Source of the DNA: Crocinitomicaceae bacterium
Lineage (GTDB): Bacteria > Bacteroidota > Bacteroidia > Flavobacteriales_D > Crocinitomicaceae
DNA length: 64,000 nucleotides
Assembly (NCBI GenBank): GCA_028689775.1
Contig: JAQVCM010000006.1
Coordinates: 1-64,000 of the forward strand
Direction of reading: 5' to 3'
Below, in pieces: positions 45,781 through 55,483 of the stretch. The notes below the pieces were generated by a model. That model did no database searches. It had not been told where the DNA came from and saw nothing but the letters and a program-made list of their open reading frames with translations. Position 1 is the stretch's first letter. Every line of letters starts with the position of its first letter. The position numbers were made by a program, and so were the translations under genes.

Positions 45781-47253
45781 ATGAAAAGAAAAAAACTCAT
45801 TTATTTAATTTTATTCATCAGTTTAGTAGCTGTAGTAATTGCTTTTTTCTCCATTAGAAGAAAGAGATTATACGTCAAGGAAAATACTTCAACACAAATT
45901 TACGAGCCTGAAATCTCTACTTTTTCATTTCCTGTTTATTTATCCGTTGGCGATTTAGAGGAACTAATCAACCGAAAGATTAAAGTTCAAATTATCGATA
46001 AACAACTTCCGATTGAAGGAAAAAAAGATTCTGTAATTTTAAAAATTGAGCGACTCAAAGACATTGAAGTTAACTTAAAAAATAACATTTTCAACTTCAA
46101 AGTCCCTTTGAAATTAGAGATTGCATACTTGAAAAATGTCGGATTCAAGAAAAACCTTGCCTTCTTTAAAAAAGAACCAGTAACACTTTATTTGACTGCT
46201 TATTTCAAATCTGATGTTGACTTAAAAGAAAATTTACTACTGAATACAAAAACGAAACTGTCGCACATCCAATGGTTGGAGGCACCTTCGATGAAAGTAT
46301 TCGGAATTAATTTCGACATCAAGACAAAAGCAACAGCGATCCTCGAAGATAAAGCTCCTGAGATTACACAAATGATTGATAAAATGATTCGCGAGAAAGT
46401 CGATTTGAGAAAGCCTTTGGATCGAATCTGGTCTAAAATGCAAAAAAGCCTTCCGGCAACCAAGCATCAAGAAAATCTATACGTTAAAATCCAACCTCAA
46501 ACTGTGGCTGTTTTTGTAAACAAAAACTTTTCGGATTCTATCAAACTTGATTTGCAGGTAACATCTAAAATATACGTGCGTCACGGCTCTGACACCTCTC
46601 AAATTACACGCACACAATTTCCTGACAAAGTAAAAATATTAGATAAACCCAATCGACCAGAATTGGATCACGTTCAAATACACGCTTTACTTCTACTTTC
46701 TGAAATCAACAAAACACTGCAAGAAAAATTAATTGGTAAAAAACTAGATATCCCAGGCTTTGACATTAAAATTGCAAATGTTATAGTACACAATGGAAAC
46801 AAACACATTGTTACTCAAATAGACTTAAAAGGTACCTTGGAAGGAAGCGTACGTGTAAAAGGAATTCCAATTTTATCAACCGATAAATCCAGGTTTTATG
46901 TCAGTGATTTAGATTTTGAAAGCAAAATAAGAGATCGGACCTTCAATTCCGTTTCGGACATTCTACACGATCAAATCCGTTTGCTATTGCAAGACAATTT
47001 AAGTTTTGATTTGTCAGGAGTTCTCTCATCGATTTCAAATCTTGCTCAAAAATCGATAGACACCACGAAGATGGCAAAAAAAGCTGATTTTAGGATTCAA
47101 GAATTAGAAGTCGAAAAGCTAAAAATTCACTTGACGCAGAATAGCATTCAACTTCTGATTTACGGTGCGAGTGATTTTGAAATCAGCATCAAAAATGAAG
47201 GTTTGAAATTCAAAAAGCCAAAAAAACCAGTCAAACAATCTCCATCAAAGTAA
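45781..47253 (+). CDS. DUF4403 family protein
   Basis: The 490-residue protein has one N-terminal membrane helix (LIYLILFISLVAVVIAFF) and a long lipid-binding-like beta-sheet body typical of DUF4403, with the SVGDLEELINRKI opening and a GTLEGSVRVKGIPILST repeat-like segment. Its role is unknown; the fold is suspected to relate to TULIP-type lipid transfer. It shares the strand with the lemA cluster, 63 bp behind. Confidence 0.78.
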   Translation: MKRKKLIYLILFISLVAVVIAFFSIRRKRLYVKENTSTQIYEPEISTFSFPVYLSVGDLEELINRKIKVQIIDKQLPIEGKKDSVILKIERLKDIEVNLKNNIFNFKVPLKLEIAYLKNVGFKKNLAFFKKEPVTLYLTAYFKSDVDLKENLLLNTKTKLSHIQWLEAPSMKVFGINFDIKTKATAILEDKAPEITQMIDKMIREKVDLRKPLDRIWSKMQKSLPATKHQENLYVKIQPQTVAVFVNKNFSDSIKLDLQVTSKIYVRHGSDTSQITRTQFPDKVKILDKPNRPELDHVQIHALLLLSEINKTLQEKLIGKKLDIPGFDIKIANVIVHNGNKHIVTQIDLKGTLEGSVRVKGIPILSTDKSRFYVSDLDFESKIRDRTFNSVSDILHDQIRLLLQDNLSFDLSGVLSSISNLAQKSIDTTKMAKKADFRIQELEVEKLKIHLTQNSIQLLIYGASDFEISIKNEGLKFKKPKKPVKQSPSK

Positions 47254-47273
47254 GGATTATCGTAGATTAATTC

Positions 47274-47281
47274 TAATTTTG
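47274..47281 (+). promoter_or_regulatory. -7 promoter box for the YigZ gene
   Basis: TAATTTTG, a perfect match, 20 bases before the TTG start at 47302. Confidence 0.5.
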
Positions 47282-47301
47282 AGGGAAAGTCACAATACGA
47301 A

Positions 47302-47916
47302 TTGGAAATTATAGACACATACAAAACAATCAAAGCGCAATCAGAGGGAACTTACAAAGAAAAAGGTTCTAAATTCATTGGCTATGCTGTTGCTTGTTAC
47401 GATGAAGAAGAAGCCAAAAGCTATCTAAACGAATGGCGAAAAGCACATCATCAAGCACGGCACCTTTGTTACGCATATCGTTTTGGTTTAAACAAAGATG
47501 TGTACCGTGTCAATGACGACGGAGAACCTTCCAATTCAGCTGGAGCTCCAATCTTAGGTCAAATTCAATCCGCAGATTTAACCAACGTTTTAATTGGTGT
47601 CATTCGGTATTTTGGCGGAACAAAATTAGGCGTTGGCGGTTTGGTTCAAGCATATAAAACGGCTGCTAAAGATGCCATTCAAGCGGGAGAAATCATTGAG
47701 AAGAAAGTGTGGAAACATTTCCAGCTTCAGTTTGATTATGAAACGATGCCCAACTTGATGTTCTTCTTAAAATCAAAACAAATCGAGATTGAAAAGCAAA
47801 TCTTTGAAAGTGATTGCATCCTGAAAATTGGAATCGAACTGGAACAAGAACAAGAAATTATAGCGCAAATCGAAAATTTGAATACGGTTCAAATTACCGA
47901 ACTCGGAATCTATTAA
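47302..47916 (+). CDS. YigZ/IMPACT family protein
   Basis: The 204-residue product has the UPF0029 N-terminal domain (EGTYKEKGSKFIGYAVAC, HHQARHLCYAYRFG, NDDGEPSNSAGAPIL, RYFGGTKLGVGGL) and a C-terminal ferredoxin-like domain. Its relatives act in translation regulation or proteolysis control, but the exact function is open. The start is a TTG because no ATG occurs before the conserved EIIDTYKTI. It begins 20 bp behind a TAATTTTG box. Confidence 0.9.
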   Translation: MEIIDTYKTIKAQSEGTYKEKGSKFIGYAVACYDEEEAKSYLNEWRKAHHQARHLCYAYRFGLNKDVYRVNDDGEPSNSAGAPILGQIQSADLTNVLIGVIRYFGGTKLGVGGLVQAYKTAAKDAIQAGEIIEKKVWKHFQLQFDYETMPNLMFFLKSKQIEIEKQIFESDCILKIGIELEQEQEIIAQIENLNTVQITELGIY

Positions 47917-47926
47917 ATATACGAAA

Positions 47927-48850
47927 ATGAAATTATTACAAGAATTGACAGCAATTAGAGGTGCATCCGGAGATGAAGGCGCTATGAAAGATTTCATCCT
48001 GGACTATGTCGAGAAAAACAAAAGTCAGTGGAGAACACAACCCGAAGTCATTCACGGCAAAGGATTCCAAGACACGGTCATTTTAGTTTTCGGAAAACCA
48101 CGAACTGCTGTCTTCGCACATACTGATACCATTGGATTTACAGCAGCATACGGAAATACCCTATACAAAATCGGTGGACCAAAAACGACAGATGGCATTC
48201 AGTTGGTTGGAAGCGATTCTTTGGGAGAAATCGAAACAGAATTGATGGTGATCGAAGAATCTGATGGAACAAAAAACTTGACCTACGTTTTTGAACGCGA
48301 CATCGATCGCGGAACAAACTTGACTTTTAAACCTGATTTTAGAGAAACGGATGAATACGTTCAATCTCCATACATGGATAACCGTTTAGGCGTTTGGAAT
48401 GCTCTGATGTTGGCACAAACGATTGAAGATGGAGCAATTGTTTTCAGTACTTACGAAGAACACGGCGGAAACTCCGTTGGATTTTGCGCCCGTTATTTAT
48501 GGGAAAAATACGAATTAAATCAAGCTTTGATTTCGGACATTACGTGGGTAACTGACGGAGTACTTCACGGAGAAGGTGTTGCAATCTCGATGCGCGACAC
48601 AGGAATTCCACGAAGATCGTATTTGAATCGGATTGTGGAATTGGCGAAAAAATCGAACATCAAATTTCAATTGGAAGTAGAAGGTGCTGGCGGAAGTGAT
48701 GGAACGATGTTGCAAAAATCAGATTTACCGTTTGATTGGTTGTTCATCGGAGCACCAGAAGATAACGTTCATTCGCCGGATGAAAAAGTTTTCAAATCGG
48801 ACATTCGGGACATGTTGGCAATGTATCAGTATTTGATGAAACATTTGTAG
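47927..48850 (+). CDS. M42-type metal-dependent aminopeptidase
   Basis: The 307-residue enzyme has the two-zinc site of the MH clan: AHTDTIG, the bridging Asp in SPYMDNRLGVW, the general-base pair in STYEEHGG, an Asp in ISDITW and a late His (NVHSPDE). It is short for M42 and lacks an obvious full lid domain. It starts 10 bp behind the YigZ gene and ends just before the repeat array. Confidence 0.85.
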   Translation: MKLLQELTAIRGASGDEGAMKDFILDYVEKNKSQWRTQPEVIHGKGFQDTVILVFGKPRTAVFAHTDTIGFTAAYGNTLYKIGGPKTTDGIQLVGSDSLGEIETELMVIEESDGTKNLTYVFERDIDRGTNLTFKPDFRETDEYVQSPYMDNRLGVWNALMLAQTIEDGAIVFSTYEEHGGNSVGFCARYLWEKYELNQALISDITWVTDGVLHGEGVAISMRDTGIPRRSYLNRIVELAKKSNIKFQLEVEGAGGSDGTMLQKSDLPFDWLFIGAPEDNVHSPDEKVFKSDIRDMLAMYQYLMKHL

Positions 48851-48905
48851 AAGATAGGTTGAGGATGATTTTTTCATCAATGCTTGTGTTGATTTTTATG
48901 CGGAA

Positions 48906-50216
48906 TTAAATTGAAATCTGGCTTTAGCCGAAAAATTACCACAGGTGATTGCAAGAAGCAAAATCTTCCTTAAATCAAAAAAGATTCCTCCAGAATCGAA
49001 ACTCGAAAAATTGCTAAAATCCTATCAATTGGAATGTGGCTTTAGCCCATTCATATTGAAAGCATTGACAAAGAATCTGGCTTTAGCCGAAAAATTACCA
49101 CAGGTGATTGCAAGAAGCAAAATCTTACTTAAATCAAAAAAGATTCCTCCAGAATCGAAACTGAAAAAATTGCTAGAATCCTATCAATTGGAATGCGGCT
49201 TTAGCCCATTCATATTAAAAGCATCGACAAAGAATCTGGCTTTAGCCGAAAAATTACCACAGGCGATTGCAAGAAGCAAAATCTTCCTTAAATCAAAAAG
49301 ATTCCTCCAGAATCGAAACTCAAAAAGTTTCGCTCCTGTTCGGAATGACTTTTAGGTGTTGTGTTTAGCAAATTCTCAAAAGCATAGCTTTTGAGAATTT
49401 GACACCAAGCGCAAACAAGCTTTCTTTCCGCCAGAATCGAAACTGAAAAAATTGCTAGAATCCTATCAATTGGAATGCGGCTTTAGCCCATTCATATTGA
49501 AAGCATTGACAAAGAATCTGGCTTTAGCCGAAAAATTACCACAGGTGATTGCAAGAAGCAAAATCTTCCTTAAATCAAAAAAGATTCCTCCAGAATCGAA
49601 ACTCAAAAAGTTTCGCTCCTGTTCGGAATGACTTTTAGGTGTTGTGTTTAGCAAATTCTCAAAAGCATAGCTTTTGAGAATTTGACACCAAGCGCAAACA
49701 AGCTTTCTTTCCGCCAGAATCGAAACTGAAAAAATTGCTAGAATCCTATCAATTGGAATGCGGCTTTAGCCCATTCATATTAAAAGCATTGACAAAGAAT
49801 CTGGCTTTAGCCGAAAAATTACCTCAGGCAATTGCAAGAAGCAAAATCTTCCTTAAATCAAAAAGATTCCTCCAGAATCGAAACTCAAAAAGTTTCGCTC
49901 CTGTTCGGAATGACTTTTAGGTGTTGTGTTCAGCAAATTCTCAAAAGCATAGCTTTTGAGAATTTGACACCAAGCGAATCAAGCTTTCTTTCCGCCAGAA
50001 TGAACTCAAAAAATCGCTAAAATCTTTTCAATTGGAATGTGGCTTTAGCCCATTCATATTAAAAGCATCGACAAAGAATCTGGCTTTAGCCGAAAAATTA
50101 CCACAGGTGATTGCAAGAAGCAAAATCTTCCCTCAATCTAAAAAGATTCCTCCAGAATCGAAACTCAAAAAATTGCTAAAATCTTTTCAATTGGAATGTG
50201 GATTTAGGCTTTTATT
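48906..50216. repeat. Array of six 159-bp units, three enlarged to about 282 bp
   Basis: The landmark CTGGCTTTAGCCGAAAAATT recurs at 48918, 49077, 49237, 49519, 49801 and 50081: steps of 159, 160, 282, 282 and 280 bp. Each unit also holds GGAATGTGGCTTTAGCCCAT (or GCGG), so GGCTTTAGCC comes twice per unit. The larger units carry a 122-bp segment with TCGCTCCTGTTCGGAATGAC and a perfect 15-bp hairpin (CAAATTCTCAAAAGC with its complement, 3-nt loop). The array lies between two convergent genes. Frames spanning it lose phase and differ by non-synonymous changes, so I call it non-coding. Confidence 0.9.
49369..49401. repeat. Hairpin inside the enlarged repeat unit (first of three)
   Basis: CAAATTCTCAAAAGC, loop ATA, then the exact complement. 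The same hairpin occurs near 49651-49683 and 49933-49965 in the other two enlarged units. Confidence 0.85.
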
Positions 50217-50243
50217 AAAACAATCTCTGAATTAAAACCGACC

Positions 50244-51056
50244 TTACAGCTTCACTTTCAAAATGTCTTTCACTTCATTCAGGGGAATCGTGAATGTTGT
50301 TATTCCGAAATAATATGGGGCAATTTCGTAGGCGTTGAATGTGAATGTAATTCCAGATGAATCAATGAAGAAGTTGTCGTTGCATGCAAAAACACCTTTT
50401 TCAAACCAGAAATCTGTTTTCAAATCATCTGTTTTACTTAAATCTCTTGCTTTTCTAAAATGATTTTCGGCAATTTTATTGAACTGGGAAACGTCTGTTG
50501 TAAGGTCAACCAATTTCAACGTTGTGGCATCTTTTTTTGAAATCACGGCCGTTTGAAAACTTGTATTTGGATGGGCGCCACCTGTATAAAACGATGCTTG
50601 CGTCTTAACTTGTCCGTAATTTGTCAAATGATCATCGATTGTAACAGAAGCTTCATAATACCAAACCGCTTGACTTTCAGAAGTATTTCGAACCGATTTG
50701 AAATTCTCTTCAAATTGATTCAAGGCATTGTAAAAGTATTCGTGTGTTAAGATTTCATAGTGCTTTTTTTCACTTTCCAAAGCCGATGTCGCATGCATAA
50801 AGTCACCGATAAAATGATTGATTGAATCTTGCCAAGAACTTTTTGGTGTTCCATAAAATTCATAATCAATCGAAGAAATCGACGTATCTTTTCCTTCCAA
50901 GTTGGAAAGCGTCCGTTCAATTCTAGATTTAAAAATTTCAGGAGCCATTGGAATTCCAGTTTGATTCATATCCTTACTTTTTGATGCTTTATTTGCTGTC
51001 GAGCAAGATGAAGAGAACATCGCTAGAACCAGCGAAGAATAAATAATAATTTTCAT
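50244..51056 (-). CDS. Lipoprotein with DUF3298-type domain
   Basis: The 270-residue product has a lipobox (MFSSSCST, cysteine at about residue 18), so it is a lipid-anchored envelope protein. The body matches the DUF4163/DUF3298 pair found in RsiV-like proteins: TGGAHPNTSFQT and the late TFNAYEIAPYYFG. RsiV-type domains bind lysozyme in some bacteria, but here there is no sigma factor nearby, so no role can be assigned. Confidence 0.82.
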   Translation of the reverse strand: MKIIIYSSLVLAMFSSSCSTANKASKSKDMNQTGIPMAPEIFKSRIERTLSNLEGKDTSISSIDYEFYGTPKSSWQDSINHFIGDFMHATSALESEKKHYEILTHEYFYNALNQFEENFKSVRNTSESQAVWYYEASVTIDDHLTNYGQVKTQASFYTGGAHPNTSFQTAVISKKDATTLKLVDLTTDVSQFNKIAENHFRKARDLSKTDDLKTDFWFEKGVFACNDNFFIDSSGITFTFNAYEIAPYYFGITTFTIPLNEVKDILKVKL

Positions 51057-51190
51057 TTTATACGTTTTTTAGTCTTTTAAATTTCTTAACAATTCCAAAA
51101 ACAATGGCTTTATCTTGGTTTTTTTAGAAACATTTCTTTAATTTTTGAATGCGTTTTTATTCCATCTAAAGTTTTAAAATCATTTTCGAT

Positions 51191-51664
51191 TTATTTCAAT
51201 CCAAAGGCGAAAATTAACAAATCAGTTCCTTTCTCAAACACAAATGTCCTGCCAGACTCCGAAACTAAAATTACACGGAATGGATTTTTCTGTCTTTTTT
51301 CACTTTCAGAAATCACTTGTCGACATGATCCGCAAGGCGAAACGCAATCATCCGGACCAATTAAATCGCCTTTGGCAACAACAACTAAAGTCTGTATAGC
51401 AAGATTCGGAAAATTTGCACCAGCGTAAAAAAGTGCAACTCTTTCAGCGCAAATCCCTGAAGGATAGGCGATATTTTCTTGGTTATTACCTAAAACCACC
51501 GATCCATTCTCCAATAAAACTGCCGCTCCGACATTAAACTTACTGTATGGCGTGTACGCTTTGTCACAAATTCCATAGGCATCTTGCACCAGTTTTTGCT
51601 CTGCGACAGCTAATTCTTTCCAAGTTTCAAATTCCTGATAATCAATTGTAAGTGTTTTTTGCAT
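51191..51664 (-). CDS. cdd: Cytidine deaminase
   Basis: The 157-residue zinc enzyme converts cytidine to uridine in nucleoside salvage. The zinc and catalytic residues are in SGICAERVALF and SPCGSCRQVISE, with the substrate loop TPYSKFNVGAAVL. The length is normal for the small tetrameric type. A TAAATTTG promoter box lies 45 bp upstream and a short hairpin is in the leader. Confidence 0.94.
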   Translation of the reverse strand: MQKTLTIDYQEFETWKELAVAEQKLVQDAYGICDKAYTPYSKFNVGAAVLLENGSVVLGNNQENIAYPSGICAERVALFYAGANFPNLAIQTLVVVAKGDLIGPDDCVSPCGSCRQVISESEKRQKNPFRVILVSESGRTFVFEKGTDLLIFAFGLK

Positions 51665-51687
51665 CCTCTTTAATGGTTCTAATCATC

Positions 51688-51704
51688 CGACTGAAAAGCA
51701 GTCG
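51688..51704 (-). promoter_or_regulatory. Leader hairpin upstream of cdd
   Basis: CGACTG, 5-nt loop, CAGTCG sits between the promoter box and the cdd ATG, in the predicted 5' untranslated RNA. Confidence 0.4.
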
Positions 51705-51709
51705 TACAA

Positions 51710-51717
51710 CAAATTTA
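51710..51717 (-). promoter_or_regulatory. -7 promoter box for cdd
   Basis: TAAATTTG on the minus strand, 45 bases before the cdd ATG. Confidence 0.45.
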
Positions 51718-51789
51718 CAATTCTCTAATCGATTTCGGGCAAGAAAATAATATTCAGGCAACATTCTTCCAATTTACGGCTCAATTACA

Positions 51790-51797
51790 TACCTTTG
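51790..51797 (+). promoter_or_regulatory. -7 promoter box for mtaB
   Basis: TACCTTTG, nine bases before the ATG at 51807. It argues for this ATG over the TTG at 51795, which lies inside the box. Confidence 0.55.
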
Positions 51798-51806
51798 CAA
51801 TTCATT

Positions 51807-53108
51807 ATGATTCAGTATAAAAAAGTTGCTTTTTACACCCTTGGTTGTAAATTAAATTTCTCGGAAACTTCCACCATTTCTAGGCTTTTTGAAGAGTCTG
51901 GTTTTGCGAAGGTTGAATTCGAAGATACACCAGATATTTTTGTTGTGAATACGTGTTCGGTTACCGAAAACGCAGACAAAAAATTCAAGCAAATTGTTCG
52001 AAAGGCATTGCAAATTAATCCTGCTGCATTTATTGCTGTAATTGGTTGTTTTGCACAGTTAAAACCCGTTCAGATTAGTGAGATTCCTGGTGTAGACTTG
52101 GTACTTGGTGCAAACGAAAAGTTTGATATCATCAGCTATTTAGATAGCATTGAGAAAAAGGAACAAGCAGAAATTTCTTTCAAAAACATCAAGGAAACCA
52201 AAGATTTTATTCCATCCTTTTCCTACGGAGATCGAACTCGCTCTTTCTTGAAAATTCAAGATGGTTGTGATTATTTCTGTACTTTTTGTACCATTCCGCT
52301 TGCGAGAGGTAAAAGTAGAAATGCGAGCATTGCTGAAACCTTGGTAGAAGCGAAGAAAATTGCAGCAACTGAAATCAAAGAAGTTGTATTAACAGGTGTA
52401 AACATTGGTGATTTTGGTCAAGGAGAAGGAGAAAACTTTTTCGAATTGATTCAAGAATTAGATAAAGTGGAAGGAATTGATCGTTTCCGGATTTCATCCA
52501 TCGAACCGAATTTATTGAGCAATGAAATTATTGATTTCAGCTTGGATAAAGCAGCTAAATTTGTTCCTCACTTTCACATTCCATTGCAGGTTGGTAATGA
52601 CCGCATCTTGAAAGCAATGCGCAGAAAATACGAACGTTCGCTTTTTGCTGAACGTGTTGCGCACATCAAATCATTGCGACCAGATTGTTGCATTGGCGTT
52701 GACGTAATCGTTGGTTTTCCTGGAGAAACAGATGAAGAATTTATGGATTCATTGAATTTTATCAAAGAGTTGGACATTTCTTATTTACACGTTTTCACCT
52801 ATTCTGAAAGAGCCAATACAGGTGCGCCAAAATTGGGCGAATCGGTTCCTATGGCGACTAGAAAAGAACGCAGTAAAATGTTACACATTCTTTCAGACAA
52901 GAAAAAACGTCAATTCTACGAAGAAAATGTTGGTTCTGAGCGAACTGTATTGTTTGAATCTGAAGAAGATAACGGAATGATGTATGGTTTTTCGGAAAAT
53001 TATGTAAAAGTCAAAACGCAATTCGACGCCAATTTGATCAACGCATTTCACAAAGTGAGGTTGACAGAGATTGATCGTGACGGAATTATGAAGGTAGAAC
53101 TCCTTTAG
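51807..53108 (+). CDS. mtaB: tRNA (t6A37) methylthiotransferase
   Basis: The enzyme adds the 2-methylthio group to t6A at position 37 of tRNAs. It has the N-terminal MTTase domain with cluster cysteines (YTLGCKLNFSE, VNTCSVTENAD, VIGCFAQ), the radical-SAM motif CDYFCTFCTIP and a C-terminal TRAM-like part. I start at the ATG at 51807 (433 residues). The size and all six cysteines are intact. Confidence 0.93.
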   Translation: MIQYKKVAFYTLGCKLNFSETSTISRLFEESGFAKVEFEDTPDIFVVNTCSVTENADKKFKQIVRKALQINPAAFIAVIGCFAQLKPVQISEIPGVDLVLGANEKFDIISYLDSIEKKEQAEISFKNIKETKDFIPSFSYGDRTRSFLKIQDGCDYFCTFCTIPLARGKSRNASIAETLVEAKKIAATEIKEVVLTGVNIGDFGQGEGENFFELIQELDKVEGIDRFRISSIEPNLLSNEIIDFSLDKAAKFVPHFHIPLQVGNDRILKAMRRKYERSLFAERVAHIKSLRPDCCIGVDVIVGFPGETDEEFMDSLNFIKELDISYLHVFTYSERANTGAPKLGESVPMATRKERSKMLHILSDKKKRQFYEENVGSERTVLFESEEDNGMMYGFSENYVKVKTQFDANLINAFHKVRLTEIDRDGIMKVELL

Positions 53109-53158
53109 GAATCATACTTTGTTGCCAAAACAGTTCAAAAATTAACAAATCAAAAAGG

Positions 53159-53166
53159 TATATTTG
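53159..53166 (+). promoter_or_regulatory. -7 promoter box for the cysteine desulfurase gene
   Basis: TATATTTG, 24 bases before the ATG at 53191; it overlaps the alternative TTG start and so argues against it. Confidence 0.5.
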
Positions 53167-53190
53167 TACCTTCAAAAATATTTTTTTCTT

Positions 53191-54330
53191 ATGCGCGTAT
53201 ATTTAGATAATGCAGCTACCACACCGATTGCTCCAGAAGTTGCCGAGTGTATGATTCCTTACTTGATGAATGAATTTGGAAATCCATCTTCAACCCATTC
53301 ATTTGGAAGGCAGGCAAAGGCAGTTATCGAAACATCACGCAGATCGGTTGCAAAACATTTGAATTGTACACCGGCAGAAATTTATTTCACTTCTGGTGGA
53401 ACGGAAGCTGACAACATGGCTTTGCACATTTGTGTGAACGCTTTGGGAGTTACGCACATCATCACCTCATCCATTGAACACCATGCAATTGGTCACACAG
53501 CAGAATATTTGAACAAACAAGGAAACATTCTTTTGAGCTACGTAAAAATTGATTCAAAAGGAAATGTGGATTTGGCTGATTTAGAACGTTTGTTGCAACT
53601 GGAAGGAAAAGCATTGGTTTCGTTGATGCACGCAAACAATGAAATTTCAACCTTATTACCTCTTGAAAAAGTATCCGCGCTTTGTGAAAAACACAAGGCT
53701 TATTTTCATTCTGATACCGTTCAAACGATGGGTCATTATGCATTTGACTTGCAAAATTTGAAAATCGATTTTTTAACGTGTGCTGCACATAAATTTCACG
53801 GTCCAAAAGGGATTGGCTTTCTATATGTCAATAAAATGTTGAAAACAGAAGCTTTGATTCACGGTGGAGCGCAAGAAAGAGGTTTGCGCGGTGGAACAGA
53901 AAATCTTTACGGCATTGCTGGTTTGGCAAAAGCGATGGACTTGGCGTATCACGATGTTCTTGGTCATCAAGATCACGTTCAAGCATTGAAAACGCACATG
54001 ATAAATGAGTTGACAGCCCATTTTGACGACCTCAGTTTTCACGGTGAAACCAATCCTGAAAAAAGTTTATATACCGTTTTAAACTGCTCTTTCCCTCCTA
54101 CTAGCAAAGCTGGAATGTTGCTTTTCACCTTGGATTTGAAAGGCGTAGCGTGCAGTGGCGGAAGTGCTTGTTCTTCTGGCGCAGTGAGCCAGTCACACGT
54201 TCTTCAAGGAATTGGAGCTGATGGTTCTAGACCAAATGTTCGTTTTTCTTTCTCTCGCTATACAACCCAAGCTGAAATCGATTATGCGATTCAACAAGTG
54301 AAAGATGTTTTTAGTAAAACGTTAGTTTAG
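53191..54330 (+). CDS. Cysteine desulfurase (NifS/IscS type)
   Basis: The 379-residue PLP enzyme releases sulfur from cysteine for Fe-S clusters and tRNA thiolation. Features are VYLDNAATTPIAPEV at the start, the PLP lysine in CAAHKFHGPKGIG and the catalytic cysteine in CSGGSACSSGAV on a group-I-type loop. It lies just behind mtaB, whose product needs sulfur. I chose the ATG at 53191; the upstream TTG would lie inside the promoter box. Confidence 0.93.
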   Translation: MRVYLDNAATTPIAPEVAECMIPYLMNEFGNPSSTHSFGRQAKAVIETSRRSVAKHLNCTPAEIYFTSGGTEADNMALHICVNALGVTHIITSSIEHHAIGHTAEYLNKQGNILLSYVKIDSKGNVDLADLERLLQLEGKALVSLMHANNEISTLLPLEKVSALCEKHKAYFHSDTVQTMGHYAFDLQNLKIDFLTCAAHKFHGPKGIGFLYVNKMLKTEALIHGGAQERGLRGGTENLYGIAGLAKAMDLAYHDVLGHQDHVQALKTHMINELTAHFDDLSFHGETNPEKSLYTVLNCSFPPTSKAGMLLFTLDLKGVACSGGSACSSGAVSQSHVLQGIGADGSRPNVRFSFSRYTTQAEIDYAIQQVKDVFSKTLV

Positions 54331-54340
54331 AAAAAAAGCG

Positions 54341-55483
54341 ATGCCGAACATACCACATATCTTGATCATGAGTTCGTGGTATCCAACGAAGGCAAATCCT
54401 TTTTTAGGAAATTTCGTGAAGCGACATGCGGAATTGATTGCCACTAAATATCCTGTTTCTGTCTTAAACATTGAATCCAATTCATCGATTTCTGAAATTA
54501 CGGTTGATCTGAAATCAGCTGGAAATTTAACGGAAGTATTTGTTGCATATCCAAGTTCTTCCAATCCAATCGTCAAATGGAGACGTGCGAAGAAAGCTTT
54601 TCGAATGGGCGTTCAACACATACATCGAGTAGATCTCATTCACGCTAGTAATATTTTATCCAAAGGATATCAATTTTTATGGGCAACAAAACATTTTAAG
54701 AAACCTTTGATTGTAACGGAACACGGTTCGTATTATCGATCAGAAGTGAGTTCGAAATGGTCGTTTCTAGACAAGCAGCTCATCAAAAATGTATTCAAAA
54801 AAGCGGCATTGATTACAGCCGTTTCGCCCTTTTTAAAATCGGAAATTGATGCTGTTTTCCCAAAATTAAACGTGGAAATTCTTCCAAATGTCGTAGATCA
54901 CGAGATTTTTAAATTCAAAGAGAAAGAACCCAAAACCAAAATCAAATTCATTCACATTTCTACCTTGGATGAACGTTTCAAAAATATTTCAGGAATTATC
55001 GAGGCTTGTGAAATCTTGAGTCAAGAAATAAGCTCCAAGCGATTTGAATTGCAAATTGTTTCGGACGAACTGTATTCAAAATGGAAAGAACTGGTTCAAC
55101 AAAAAGGCTTGGCAAATTTCATTCATTTTTCAGGCCCTTTACAACCCTCAGAGATTTGCGAAAAAATTCAAGATTCAGATGCCTTGATTCTTTTTTCTAA
55201 TTATGAAACTTTTTCGATTGTGCTTGCAGAAGCTTGGGCAACCGGAACGCCAGTGATTTCGACTCCTGTTGGAATTGCCGTGAATTTAGATGAAAAACTT
55301 GGTTTACAAGTTGAAATTCAAAATGTTTCCAATTTAGTGATGGCGATGCGGAAATTCATTCACCACGAAGTTCATTTCAATGCCCATGAAATTCAATCCA
55401 AATCGAAGGTGTATGCTTCTAAAAATGTTTTGGAGAAAATTGAATCGTTTTATTTGGATGTTATTCGTCTGTATCAAGGGTAG
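54341..55483 (+). CDS. Glycosyltransferase family 4 protein
   Basis: The 380-residue GT-B enzyme starts HILIMSSWYPTKANPFLGNF with the usual KRHAELIA acceptor side and ends with the nucleotide-sugar side (SDALILFSNYETFSIVLAEA). The acceptor and donor are unknown; exopolysaccharide or glycoprotein synthesis is likely. It begins 10 bp behind the cysteine desulfurase gene. Confidence 0.88.
   Translation: MPNIPHILIMSSWYPTKANPFLGNFVKRHAELIATKYPVSVLNIESNSSISEITVDLKSAGNLTEVFVAYPSSSNPIVKWRRAKKAFRMGVQHIHRVDLIHASNILSKGYQFLWATKHFKKPLIVTEHGSYYRSEVSSKWSFLDKQLIKNVFKKAALITAVSPFLKSEIDAVFPKLNVEILPNVVDHEIFKFKEKEPKTKIKFIHISTLDERFKNISGIIEACEILSQEISSKRFELQIVSDELYSKWKELVQQKGLANFIHFSGPLQPSEICEKIQDSDALILFSNYETFSIVLAEAWATGTPVISTPVGIAVNLDEKLGLQVEIQNVSNLVMAMRKFIHHEVHFNAHEIQSKSKVYASKNVLEKIESFYLDVIRLYQG

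Noticed and set aside
45387..45800. A Pro-rich minus-strand frame
   Set aside because: It is the mirror of the Gly-rich tail of the TPM protein; codon GGN reads as NCC on the other strand.
48945..49355. A 53-residue repeat protein in the 159-bp array
   Set aside because: The unit is a multiple of three in its first step, but the next step is 160 bp and later ones differ. Unit differences are often non-synonymous, and frames are short and broken.
48906..50216. A CRISPR array
   Set aside because: Units are 159-282 bp and almost identical along their full length, with no unique spacers and no cas genes.
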